Translations under genes and position numbers: made by a program
NCBI RefSeq assembly: GCF_050038885.1
Contig: NZ_CP143624.1
Span: 1,860,001 to 1,924,000 of the forward strand
Direction: 5' to 3'
Source: Myxococcus flavus
Lineage (GTDB): Bacteria; Myxococcota; Myxococcia; Myxococcales; Myxococcaceae
Length of the DNA: 64,000 bases
The notes under the pieces: generated by a model
What the model saw: the letters and a program-made list of their open reading frames with translations, nothing else
Database searches by the model: none
What the model was told of the DNA's origin: nothing
Part shown: positions 43,859 through 51,913 of the stretch, one piece after another
How positions within the stretch are numbered: position 1 is the first letter of the stretch
Layout: every line of letters begins with the position of its first letter

Positions 43859-44413
43859 TCAGGAGTGGTGTGCCACCGCGGCCTTCACCCAGCGCAGGAT
43901 GCTCGCCTCGTCAATGTCCGCGGCGCTGCGCACCTTGAGGTGGCGCATGGTCTTCCCGGTGCCCTCGAGCTTTCCTTCCGGGTCGTCGAGCTTCTCCGGG
44001 GGCGCCATGATGCTGAGGGCGGCGTAGGTCGTCGAGGTGTAGAGCGCACAGAAGCCGCCCTTCAGCTCGTAGTAGGGCATGCCCCACTTCATGGACTCGC
44101 GAGCGCCGGGGGCGGCCTTCTTCACCAGGGCACGCAGGGCCTCGAGGTGCTCGCGCCGCTCCGGGGGCTGCTGCGCGAAGAAGGCGTCCGCCGGGGCGCC
44201 GAGGTCCTCGCGGCGCAGGTACTGGCGGGCAGGGGCCTTTTTCGCGGCCGCGCTCTTCGCCGGCGCCTTCTTCGCGGCCGCGCTCTTCGCCGGCGCCTTC
44301 TTCGCGGACGCGCTCTTCGCCGGGGTCTTCGCGGGCGTCTTCCTGGCGGTGCTCTTCTTCGCAGGGGTCTTCTTCGTGGGCGTCTTCTTCGCCGTCACCT
44401 TGCGTGCTGCCAT
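43859..44413 (-). CDS. DUF1801 protein with histone H1-like N-terminal tail
   Basis: A 184-residue protein. Residues 1-64 are almost only Lys, Ala, Pro, Thr and Ser in repeats such as KKTPAKKSTARKTPAK and AKSAAAKKAPAK, like the tails of bacterial H1/Hc1-type DNA-binding proteins. The rest is a DUF1801 (YdhG/Fra-like) domain: FFAQQPPERREHLEALRALV, GARESMKWGMPYYELKGGFC, ALYTSTTYAALSIMAPPEKL. GGAGG five bases upstream of ATG 44413 is a strong site. Tail binding to DNA is inferred. Confidence 0.85.
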   Translation of the reverse strand: MAARKVTAKKTPTKKTPAKKSTARKTPAKTPAKSASAKKAPAKSAAAKKAPAKSAAAKKAPARQYLRREDLGAPADAFFAQQPPERREHLEALRALVKKAAPGARESMKWGMPYYELKGGFCALYTSTTYAALSIMAPPEKLDDPEGKLEGTGKTMRHLKVRSAADIDEASILRWVKAAVAHHS

Positions 44414-44838
44414 CCGTGCCTCCGAGGCCCCGGACCGCCGGGGCGGGCGGAAGGCTACCCCAGCAGCGGAGGACGCATGGGCATGAAGGGGAACCAGCGG
44501 GCCACCTCGGATGAGATCTACAAGCATGCCGGGGAGATGAGCTACCGCTTCCAACTTCGCGGCGGCCCCACATTCAGCCGTCCTCCTCTCGTCCGGGCAC
44601 CTGAGGGCGGATGCGCCGGTTTTTCTGGCTTGAGCAGGACAAGGTTGCGGTGACCCTCCATGGGGGGCTTTTGACGCGTGGATTGGAAGCTGCCGCCACT
44701 TGGTCCCGAACCAAGGCGAAGGGGCGTCCAGGGGTTATCAGCGGTTCACAACCTGCTGTAATCCCTCGGGTTTCTGGGTCTGGGCTGGTCCAACCGTCGC
44801 ATCCAGTAGGTCAGGGCACCAAGGATTTTGCTGCTAGT
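44414..44838. other. Region before the excisionase-like gene
   Basis: About 425 bases. The excisionase frame stays open upstream, but its composition does not look coding. Nothing else is recognised. Confidence 0.4.
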
Positions 44839-45057
44839 TTGCTGCTGGGCCCCGGGTTGGTACCGCCGGTGGCCTCGGGTTCCGGCCGGCTGCTGACCGT
44901 CCGGGAGGTCGCGGAGCGGCTGGGGGTGTGCCGAGCCACCGTGTACCGGATGTGCGAACGGGGCGAGTTGTCCCACGTTCGCCTCTCCAACGCAGTGCGA
45001 ATAGAGGCTGAAGCCCTAGAGAGAGTCATCAGGAGACCTTCGCAGGCTCACGTGTAG
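44839..45057 (+). CDS. Excisionase-type helix-turn-helix protein
   Basis: About 72 residues. The core RLLTVREVAERLGVCRATVY, RMCERGELSHVRLSNAVRI is the MerR-like winged helix of excisionase-family proteins, followed by a short basic end (ERVIRRPSQAHV). Such proteins set the direction of site-specific recombinases or act as small repressors. The start is uncertain: TTG 44839 is used because the upstream text does not look coding. The recombinase remnant at 43557 may have been its partner. Confidence 0.65.
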   Translation: MLLGPGLVPPVASGSGRLLTVREVAERLGVCRATVYRMCERGELSHVRLSNAVRIEAEALERVIRRPSQAHV

Positions 45058-45294
45058 GCCATCTCCTCACCACATACTTCGGCCTCTGGTCAAATGGCAT
45101 CTGCGAAAGAGCGCGGCGGCGTCCAACCATCCCAGGCCCCAGGTTCGGTTCCTGTCGAGGTCACTCTCCTACTTCCCAAGTCCGCAGAAGCAGGGCGGTT
45201 TTCTGTCTAGCGGCGTTCAGGTGCGTTCACTCGATGTCGTTGCGGGGGGCAGAATTGACTACTTCAACCAGAAGGAGAGGCGCCCCGGGCGCCG
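45058..45294. other. Intergenic, possible former attachment region
   Basis: About 235 bases. GGTTCGGTTCCTGTC at 45142-45156 recalls the T-arm of a tRNA, but no full tRNA can be folded around it. Nothing else is seen. Confidence 0.3.
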
Positions 45295-45798
45295 GTGAAC
45301 ACCTCGCTAGGGGCGGGGATGTTCCCTCAACGTCCCCAACGCCCCGTCTCTTGTCGCATCCACACCTACACTCTCCTTCATGTCCTCACCCAGCTCATGG
45401 GCGCTGCCACTGGCGAACTCCTTGAGCCGCTGCGCGAGTCGGTTGTCGAGGAGGGAGGCCCGCCCGCCGACCTCGTGCTCGACTACCTCGTAGACTGCGC
45501 AGTGGACCGCCTCGCGGAACTGGCCCGGTGGCTGTGGGCACGGTGGTGCTCCCCTGAATTGCGGCACCGCGTCCGCAGTCACCTGCGCATGGCCATCCTG
45601 CTATGCGTGCTCCTCAACCCGGCCAAGCCCATACTCCCTGTCGTGCAGTTGTGCGGGAAAGGTACTGGTGCGTGCGAGAGGCTGGCCGTGGTGCGCGGGC
45701 AAGCTGATGCAGAACCGGGACCTGAGGAGAGCTCGTCCTTGGCAATGACGGTGGAAGAGCCGAAGAAGGGGCGCAAGCCTCAACTGCCCGGCACATAG
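45295..45798 (+). CDS. Hypothetical protein
   Basis: Up to 167 residues. The middle looks coding and helical: LLEPLRESVVEEGGPPADLV, LDYLVDCAVDRLAELARWLW, then HRVRSHLRMAILLCVLL. The C-terminus is low complexity. A start at ATG 45397 (MGAATGELLE) is possible. No family is recognised, and an IS91-like end follows within 40 bases of the stop. Confidence 0.4.
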   Translation: MNTSLGAGMFPQRPQRPVSCRIHTYTLLHVLTQLMGAATGELLEPLRESVVEEGGPPADLVLDYLVDCAVDRLAELARWLWARWCSPELRHRVRSHLRMAILLCVLLNPAKPILPVVQLCGKGTGACERLAVVRGQADAEPGPEESSSLAMTVEEPKKGRKPQLPGT

Positions 45799-45827
45799 TC
45801 CAGGGGCCCCCGTCAGCGGCCCTCCTA

Positions 45828-45872
45828 AATCCCTATGCACCAGCCCGCTCCCTCAACAGGGCGCCCGTCCTT
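45828..45872 (+). repeat. IS91-like terminal end (copy h)
   Basis: CACCAGCCCGCTCCCTCAACAGGGC-type sequence resembles the outer ends at 34590-34625 and 39125-39160. Only the last 40 bases are kept. Confidence 0.45.
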
Positions 45873-46010
45873 ATGCTCTGGCGTGTCGGCCACTCCTGAA
45901 GGTAAGACCCGCTCTTGGTCTGGCCCGCATCGCGAGCTGAAGGAGCACATGGACGGACGCGACCTATACCCGGAGCAAAGCGCCCCTTGTCTCTGGCTGT
46001 GGGGGGGCGG

Positions 46011-49000
46011 GTGAGCAGCCATGCCTTCAAACGCGCCCTCACTGCTACCGGGTATCTGACCGCCGGTGGCAAGCCCGCCCCCGGGCTGGTGCGCACAACG
46101 GACCCTGCGGCAGCACGGCTACGGGTCATTCTCAAGGACGCCAGGGTTGGCCTGATGGCCGACGCGGTGTTCACGGCGCAGAGTACGCCCGCCGCCGTCT
46201 TCAAGGATTCGGGAGACAGCATCCCGACGGATGAAGATGTGACGAAGTGGCACGAGGCCGCATGGAACGTCGGCGTTGCGCCGCTCCTGTGGATTGTGAC
46301 GCCCACTGAAGTCCGCCTCTACGACTGCTATGCGTCACCTCCCAAGAAGGGCGCGCAGGGAGCGGCGAAGCCACTCGACCGCTTCAAGCTCGATGACGAG
46401 GACCGCCTCCGTACGCTCGACGCAATGTGCGGCCGTCTTGCGACAGAAACCGGCGCTTTCTGGTCGAGCCCTCTCGGGGCTCACATTGACCGTCGGCATC
46501 GCGTGGACCGCGAGCTCCTGAGTGAAATCAACGCTCTGGAAGAGCAGTTGACCAAGCTTCCTCCCGCGCATCCCGACTCGCGAGCCCGAACCCCTGCCGA
46601 AGAGATTAAGAAGTCGCGCGACTTCGCCCAGCGGCTAATCGGACGGTGCATCTTCACTTGGTATCTAATTGACCGAGGGCTTGCCCAGCCGTTTCTTCCC
46701 GAAACGCTTCCCCACGATCTCAACAAGCTGTTTGGGACGCCTCACAGTGCGTTTCAGCTCTTCAATTGGCTGCGAGAGACCTTCAATGGGGACCTCTTTC
46801 CCATGGACGATCCAGGGGCGGAACACACCCGGTTGAGTGAGGCCCATCTCGCCCTTATGCGGGAATTCATCCAGGGCCGGAGTCTGGTTCCCGGCCGTAG
46901 CGGGCAGGGGCGGCTGTTCCGGTTCCGGTTCGATGCCATTCCTGTCGATCTGATCAGTTCCATTTATCAGCAGTTCGCGCGTTCGAGCGCCGAAGAGGTG
47001 GCTCGCGTCCAGGGACTGCACTACACACCGGTCGAACTCGTCCATCTCACGCTTGACCCCGTCTTCGAAGGTCTGCCCGCCTCGGCCCGCGTCATTGATC
47101 CAACATGCGGCTCTGGCGCCTTTCTTGTCGAGGCGTTCCGGCGTCTGGTGTGGGCGAACACGGGTGGCAAGGCGGCCTCACGGGCTCTGGTTCGCAACAT
47201 CCTCTACACACGCCTTTTCGGAATCGACATCAATCGAGCAGCCCTGGGAATTGCCGCGTTCAGCTTGTACCTAGCCGCGCTGGAACTCGACGAAGAGCCC
47301 ATCACCGACGCCTCCGACCTGAAGTTCGACCGGCTCATCGGCACTACATTGTTCGAAGCTAATGCCATCGGGGACATGCTCCCTCCAGTCGTGGCAGGTA
47401 AGCCTTTCGAAGCCGTAGTTGGCAACCCGCCCTGGACCTTTGACAGCCGAAACAAGGCCTTGCCGCGCAAGAAAGGCGCGAAGGGGAGCGCGCCCCGTCC
47501 CCGGCGCAGCCCGGACCAAGCCTTCTTGAATGTCGCCGCAACGTTGGCCGGTGAAGCCGGCCGCATTGGCATGGTCATGAAGGCATCCCCCTTCTTTTCC
47601 AGGGACGAACACGCCGTCGAGGCGCGCAATAGCCTGCTCCAGAAGTTACGGCCTGCCGCCATCGTCAACCTGTCCGCGTTGAGGAAGGAAGAGCTATTCC
47701 CGGACGCGGACGGACCGGCACTGCTGTTCTTCGCGCGATGCGCCCTCATGCCTCGCGGCGATCAGGTTCTCGTTGGCTCCGTGCCCTGGACGCCTGACTT
47801 CCGGCGCAACGGCGTATTTCATGTGGGCCCGGGCGAACTGCGCTCCGTTCCACTCGCGCGCGTGCTCAAGACGCCGGCGCTCCTCAAGGCTGCAACGTTT
47901 GGCACCCTCCGGGATAGTTGGTTGATCGAGCGGCTAGAGCGCGAGTTCCCGACCCTTGATGAATGGCTGAACAGCGTCGGGATCCGCGCAACGGAGTCCA
48001 GAGGCCAGGGCTTCCAGGTGAAAGGGGATCCCAACCCTCCTCCAAAGCGTTTCTATGAACTGAAGACCCTAGTACCAAAGCAATACAGCCCGTTTCGCCT
48101 GGACGAGGAGCAACTGGAGCTCTTCACCCTCCCGACCCTGCACAGAACTCGGGAAGAGGCCATCTACAACGGCCCCTTGCTGATATGCCCCAAGGCCAGC
48201 TTCACGCGGGCGGCGGAGCCGGGTCGTTACGGCGCGGCCATCAGTTCCAACTCCCTGCTCTACACGGAGAACTTCTACGGCATCTCGTTCGAGAAGCACG
48301 ACTCTGCGTGGGCCTATGCCCTTTGCGGGATTCTCAATTCGAGCCTGACAGCGTTTCAGCTTGCGTTTGGCGGAGGGGCCTTGGGGCTAGAGCGCTCGAC
48401 AGTAGAGCCGCAAGACCTCCTCTCCCTCCGGGTACCTGACTTGAGAGCGGTGGATGTCGAGGCACTGATGCGGCTCATCCGAGCAGAAGCCCGCGCAGCC
48501 GAGGCTCCGAATCCGAGGGCTCTGGGCGAACTCGACGATGCTGTCGGCGAGCTCTATGGTCTGGAACGGGACGAACTCGTTCTCGCCGTCGAGAGTGTCC
48601 ATCGCTCTCAGATGTTGCTCTTCGAGGGCCGGTCCCGGAGAGAGAGCTTCGTCAAACCTCCGCAAAGTGAGACCTTGCAGAAATACGCTGCGGCCGTCGT
48701 TCAAGTCGTGGACGACTATCTGCGAGCCAAGGGGGAGCGGCATCTGGAGGCAACCATCTACGCGCGACCGCTCCTAGCCCCAACCTGGGATGCCCCTTCG
48801 GCGGGCCTCACTACCGTCCGGTTCACGATGGTGGCCGGCCCTCCGACCAGCACGCCCGCTGTCATCCTGAGCCCGGGGTCAGAACTCGACACGCTCGCGG
48901 AACATCTTCGTGGGAAGCTGGCTGCGGACCTGCCACCCTACCTTAATGAGCGGCGCCAACTGCGCATCTATCTCCAGCACGACCTCTACATCGTGAAGCC

Positions 49001-49100
49001 CAGCGAGTCGCGCTACTGGAGCCGTACTGCGGGCCTCAATGACGCCGACATCATTCTGGCCGATCACTGGTTGGGAAAGCGGAATGCAACTCGGGCCTGA
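46011..49100 (+). CDS. Large N6-adenine DNA methyltransferase (Eco57I/type IIG-like)
   Basis: A 1029-residue protein. The catalytic core has LHYTP (336-340), motif I DPTCGSGAFLVEAF (363-376), the second SAM strand FGIDINRAALGIAAFSLY (403-420) and motif IV GNPPW (471-475), which defines amino-methyltransferases acting on adenine. The first 330 residues include WHEAAWNVGVAPLLWIVTPT and a helical part, as in the N-terminal regions of type IIG/Eco57I-like enzymes. The last 500 residues include target-recognition-like segments and an ENFYGISFE region. The GTG start follows a G-run. It overlaps the nuclease-like gene by 17 bases. Confidence 0.87.
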   Translation: MSSHAFKRALTATGYLTAGGKPAPGLVRTTDPAAARLRVILKDARVGLMADAVFTAQSTPAAVFKDSGDSIPTDEDVTKWHEAAWNVGVAPLLWIVTPTEVRLYDCYASPPKKGAQGAAKPLDRFKLDDEDRLRTLDAMCGRLATETGAFWSSPLGAHIDRRHRVDRELLSEINALEEQLTKLPPAHPDSRARTPAEEIKKSRDFAQRLIGRCIFTWYLIDRGLAQPFLPETLPHDLNKLFGTPHSAFQLFNWLRETFNGDLFPMDDPGAEHTRLSEAHLALMREFIQGRSLVPGRSGQGRLFRFRFDAIPVDLISSIYQQFARSSAEEVARVQGLHYTPVELVHLTLDPVFEGLPASARVIDPTCGSGAFLVEAFRRLVWANTGGKAASRALVRNILYTRLFGIDINRAALGIAAFSLYLAALELDEEPITDASDLKFDRLIGTTLFEANAIGDMLPPVVAGKPFEAVVGNPPWTFDSRNKALPRKKGAKGSAPRPRRSPDQAFLNVAATLAGEAGRIGMVMKASPFFSRDEHAVEARNSLLQKLRPAAIVNLSALRKEELFPDADGPALLFFARCALMPRGDQVLVGSVPWTPDFRRNGVFHVGPGELRSVPLARVLKTPALLKAATFGTLRDSWLIERLEREFPTLDEWLNSVGIRATESRGQGFQVKGDPNPPPKRFYELKTLVPKQYSPFRLDEEQLELFTLPTLHRTREEAIYNGPLLICPKASFTRAAEPGRYGAAISSNSLLYTENFYGISFEKHDSAWAYALCGILNSSLTAFQLAFGGGALGLERSTVEPQDLLSLRVPDLRAVDVEALMRLIRAEARAAEAPNPRALGELDDAVGELYGLERDELVLAVESVHRSQMLLFEGRSRRESFVKPPQSETLQKYAAAVVQVVDDYLRAKGERHLEATIYARPLLAPTWDAPSAGLTTVRFTMVAGPPTSTPAVILSPGSELDTLAEHLRGKLAADLPPYLNERRQLRIYLQHDLYIVKPSESRYWSRTAGLNDADIILADHWLGKRNATRA

Positions 49101-49737
49101 TTTACCGGTGGGTGTCCCTTCCTTTGACCTGTCCGAGGACGAGGTCGAAACCGTCATTGCCCTTACGTGCCGGGGGGCACGGGAGGCCCGAGCAAACGTC
49201 ACTCCGGGGATGCTTGAAGTCCCTATCTCCATCAGGGTGCGAAAAGCGATGCGCCAGGTGAAGAAGCAGCTCGGACTGACGAACCTCGAAGTCCGTGGTG
49301 AGCACGAGTTGGAGGACATGTCCACCAACGATTCCTCATTGCTGGGGAGGATCGACATCACCCTGAAGTTCCGACGGCAATTCGGTGACGAAGATGATTA
49401 CATCGCCATCGAGTGCAAGCGCGTGGGAGCGGGCGGCGCTTACAGCGTGCTCAATGGACGCTACGTCTCCGAGGGCGTGGCTCGCTTCGTGAATGGACAG
49501 TATGCTGTCGGCCACGCCTGGGGATTCATGCTCGGCTACGTCCTGTCACTCCCCGTAGACCAAGTCATCGATACCATTGGCACCCGCCTCTGCAAGGACT
49601 ATGGCAAGGACGCTAAACTGACTCCCAGGACATGCCACCAGGATGCCCTGACCGTTAAGGTGGGCCGTTTGGTTCAGCAGTCGGGGCACACAATCCGTCT
49701 GTGCCACCTCTTCGTGGACATGACACCCGCAGCATAG
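49084..49737 (+). CDS. PD-(D/E)xK nuclease-like protein, partner of the methyltransferase
   Basis: A 217-residue protein. The active-site pattern is visible: GRIDITLKF (Asp91) and, 19 residues on, DYIAIECKRVGAGG (Glu110-x-Lys112), which is the D-(x)n-ExK core of restriction-type nucleases. An aspartate- and glutamate-rich stretch (RGEHELEDMSTNDSSLLG) precedes it, and YVSEGVARFVNGQYAVGHAW follows. It starts inside the last codons of the methyltransferase, so the two are made together. Cutting of unmethylated DNA is the likely role but is inferred; it could also act as a nickase or DNA-end binder. Confidence 0.75.
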   Translation: MQLGPDLPVGVPSFDLSEDEVETVIALTCRGAREARANVTPGMLEVPISIRVRKAMRQVKKQLGLTNLEVRGEHELEDMSTNDSSLLGRIDITLKFRRQFGDEDDYIAIECKRVGAGGAYSVLNGRYVSEGVARFVNGQYAVGHAWGFMLGYVLSLPVDQVIDTIGTRLCKDYGKDAKLTPRTCHQDALTVKVGRLVQQSGHTIRLCHLFVDMTPAA

Positions 49738-49990
49738 GCCTGACCCCGTTTGGGATGGGCCCGCCGCTGCTAACGGATTCCGTTTCACCCAGGGATCCTG
49801 GCCCGCTCACCGTCGAGCCACCGTCCCGAGCGCCTCATCATCGCGTCCAGGTCCGCGTCGGTGGTGAGCCGGCTGAACAGGAAGTTCTCCCCTGCTTGGT
49901 GGGATAAGGATCTGAGAGAAGGCTTCGGCCCCGCACCTGTTCGGTGTGCGGGCGAGGCGTGATCAGTCGGGCGGAAGGGGGGTGAACGCC
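49738..49990. other. Spacer with a minus-strand coding scar
   Basis: On the minus strand, 49790-49905 reads QAGENFLFSRLTTDADLDAM followed by RRSGRWLDGERARIPG and a stop. It looks like a C-terminal fragment, not identified. A seven-base hairpin (CCCGCAC/GTGCGGG) near 49933-49955 precedes the next small gene. Confidence 0.35.
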
Positions 49991-50104
49991 ATGCTGAGCG
50001 CCGCGAGGAAGCTATTGGCCTCGACTCTCACCTGGAGGATGGCGGCGGCCATCCTGTTCGCGTTGGCCGAGCATCTTCGGGATCGGGTGAGGCACGGGCA
50101 GTAG
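49991..50104 (+). CDS. Possible 37-residue amphipathic peptide
   Basis: MLSAARKLLASTLTWRMAAA, then ILFALAEHLRDRVRHGQ. It has a strong site (AGGGGGG at about seven bases) and a composition like a short membrane-associated helix. It is too short to be sure. It sits 108 bases before the 140-residue gene and may be a leader or small partner. Confidence 0.4.
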   Translation: MLSAARKLLASTLTWRMAAAILFALAEHLRDRVRHGQ

Positions 50105-50212
50105 TGCTCGGGGAGAGGTCTCGCTGCGGATGAGGCGGGACTCCTCCTGCCTTCGGAGACGACCGCATCGTCGAGGTGCGGTCACGCCCACTCACCCCAG
50201 GAGAGCTGCACG

Positions 50213-50635
50213 ATGACGAAAGGCATCAGCCTGTCCGCCGAGCTGGTCGAGGTGCGGTGTGCCATCGAGGGGGCTCGATTCCTCGCGGATGCACTGGCCT
50301 CGCACTCGCTGGACAGCCGAGAGCAGGAACTGCAAGCCCCCGTTTCCATCACCGCCATCCTCGTACTCGCGGAACTCCGGCTTCGCCAGGTCGAGCGGGT
50401 ACTTCGCGGGGAGGAAGACCCTCAGCACCTGTGGGCCCCGCACAACGATGTCACTCCGGACAGTGGCCAAGGAGACGAGCAGGACGTGGTTCTCCGGCCG
50501 TGGAACCAGGCCGAAGAGGACGCAGCCCCCCCAGCCCGGAAGAAGACGGAGCGGGCCGGGCCAAGGAAGCGGCGAAGACAAGCTCCGCCACCGGAGCCAG
50601 TGCCGTCAGCGCAGCCCGAGGGCAGCGGAGAGTAA
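50213..50635 (+). CDS. Hypothetical protein with helical core and basic tail
   Basis: A 140-residue protein. AGGAG eight bases before the ATG is a good site. Residues 5-70 look helical (SAELVEVRCAIEGARFLADA, ITAILVLAELRLRQVERVLR). The last 40 residues are disordered and basic, then proline-rich (ARKKTERAGPRKRRRQAPPP). It could bind nucleic acid through the tail. A hairpin (GACCGCA/TGCGGTC, 50160-50182) lies in its leader. No family is recognised. Confidence 0.6.
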   Translation: MTKGISLSAELVEVRCAIEGARFLADALASHSLDSREQELQAPVSITAILVLAELRLRQVERVLRGEEDPQHLWAPHNDVTPDSGQGDEQDVVLRPWNQAEEDAAPPARKKTERAGPRKRRRQAPPPEPVPSAQPEGSGE

Positions 50636-51002
50636 CCTGCTCCTGGCGGGACGCCGAGCTGGGACGTGATCCACCGGCAGCGAAGGCCGGGCATGCGGTG
50701 GACAGGGCCCCGCGCAGCCGAGCTGGTGCCGGCGTCCTGTTCTTTAGCTCTCCGGGCGTGAACCCGGGCCGCTTTCGGTCACGCCCCCAGGCGGTCGCGA
50801 AAACACCTGGAGAGGTTTGCCACTGCCTACTTAACTCCGGAAGTCCATCAGGGGGCCCGCCCCCTCGTGCGCGAGGAGCGCGAGGGCCTACCCAGGGGAG
50901 GGGGTGCGGTCATCAGGATCTAACGGGGGTAGGCAGCTCCGCCCGGATGAGCCCAAGAAAATTTCGAGGCCACCCCACCATCCGGGGCCCTCTTGAAATT
51001 AG
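50636..51002. other. Gene-free region before the IS21-type element
   Basis: About 365 bases up to the insertion site. No gene is seen, and none is restored when the element at 51003-53633 is removed. Confidence 0.4.
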
Positions 51003-51072
51003 TGCGCGTTTCGGCGATCGTGATCAGCAGGCTCGGAGCATCGTGATCAGTCGGAGCGAAGCGACGCTGGGC

Positions 51073-51813
51073 TCAAGTTGACGGATTCTCCTCCTTGCGG
51101 CGGGAGGGCCCCTTCACGGTGAGCCGGTGGGCTCGGTGGAGGACCCGGTCGCAAATGGCGTCCGCCACAGTAGGGTCGCCCAGGTGGTCGTGCCACTTTG
51201 TGGTCGGCAGTTGGCTGGCGATGATGGTGCTGCGCGCGCCATAGCGGTCCTCGAAGACCTCGAGCATGTCCCGGCGCTCGCCGTCCTTGATGGGAGCCAG
51301 GGCCCAGTCGTCGATGACGAGCACGTCGACACGGGCCAGTCGGGAGAGAAACGCGGCGAAGGAGCCCTCCGCGTGCGCGAGCGCCAATTCCTCCAGCAGA
51401 CGCGGGGCCCGACGGTAGAGCACCCGATGGCCGCGACGAATCGCCGCCTGCGCCAGCGCGCACGCCAGGTACGTCTTGCCGGTGCCCGTCATCCCGGTGA
51501 TGACGATGTTCTGCTTCTCCTCCACCCAGCGGCACTGGGCGAGCTGACGCACCAGGGGCTTGTCGAGCTCCCGCTTCGCCGTGAAGTCGATGTCCTCGAC
51601 GCAGGCGCCGGAGATGCGGAGCTTCGCCTCTCTGAGGTTTCTGCCAATCCGGGCGTTCTCCCGGGCCAGCCACTCGGCCTCGACGAGCAGCGCGAGTCTC
51701 TCGTCGAAGGCCAGGCTGCTCATGTCCGCCAACTTCTGCTGCTCCTCCCAGGCGCGGGCAAAGGCGGACAGCCTCAGCGCCTGGAGCTTCTGCAAGGTGG
51801 GTTGGTTCAACAT
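51073..51813 (-). CDS. istB: IS21 IstB-type AAA+ helper ATPase
   Basis: A 246-residue protein: N-terminal helices (ALRLSAFARAWEEQQKLADM), then the AAA+ core with Walker A ITGMTGTGKTYLACAL and Walker B VLVIDDWALAP, followed by the sensor region STIIASQLPTTKWHDHLGDP. IstB multimers coat target DNA and stimulate the transposase. AAGGA lies nine bases upstream. It follows istA after about 100 bases in the same element. Confidence 0.93.
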   Translation of the reverse strand: MLNQPTLQKLQALRLSAFARAWEEQQKLADMSSLAFDERLALLVEAEWLARENARIGRNLREAKLRISGACVEDIDFTAKRELDKPLVRQLAQCRWVEEKQNIVITGMTGTGKTYLACALAQAAIRRGHRVLYRRAPRLLEELALAHAEGSFAAFLSRLARVDVLVIDDWALAPIKDGERRDMLEVFEDRYGARSTIIASQLPTTKWHDHLGDPTVADAICDRVLHRAHRLTVKGPSRRKEENPST

Positions 51814-51913
51814 CTCGGGTGTCCTTTGTCGTTGGTGGCCTCATCGGACCTCGGGCACGGCCGCCATGGCCGTGCCCGAGGCCCCCTTCCGAGTGGAGAG
51901 GCCTGCAATCCAC

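Noticed and set aside
45141..45156. T-arm-like GGTTCGGTTCC, considered as a tRNA 3' end or attachment site
   Set aside because: No acceptor, D or anticodon arm can be placed upstream, and no matching repeat was found in the window.
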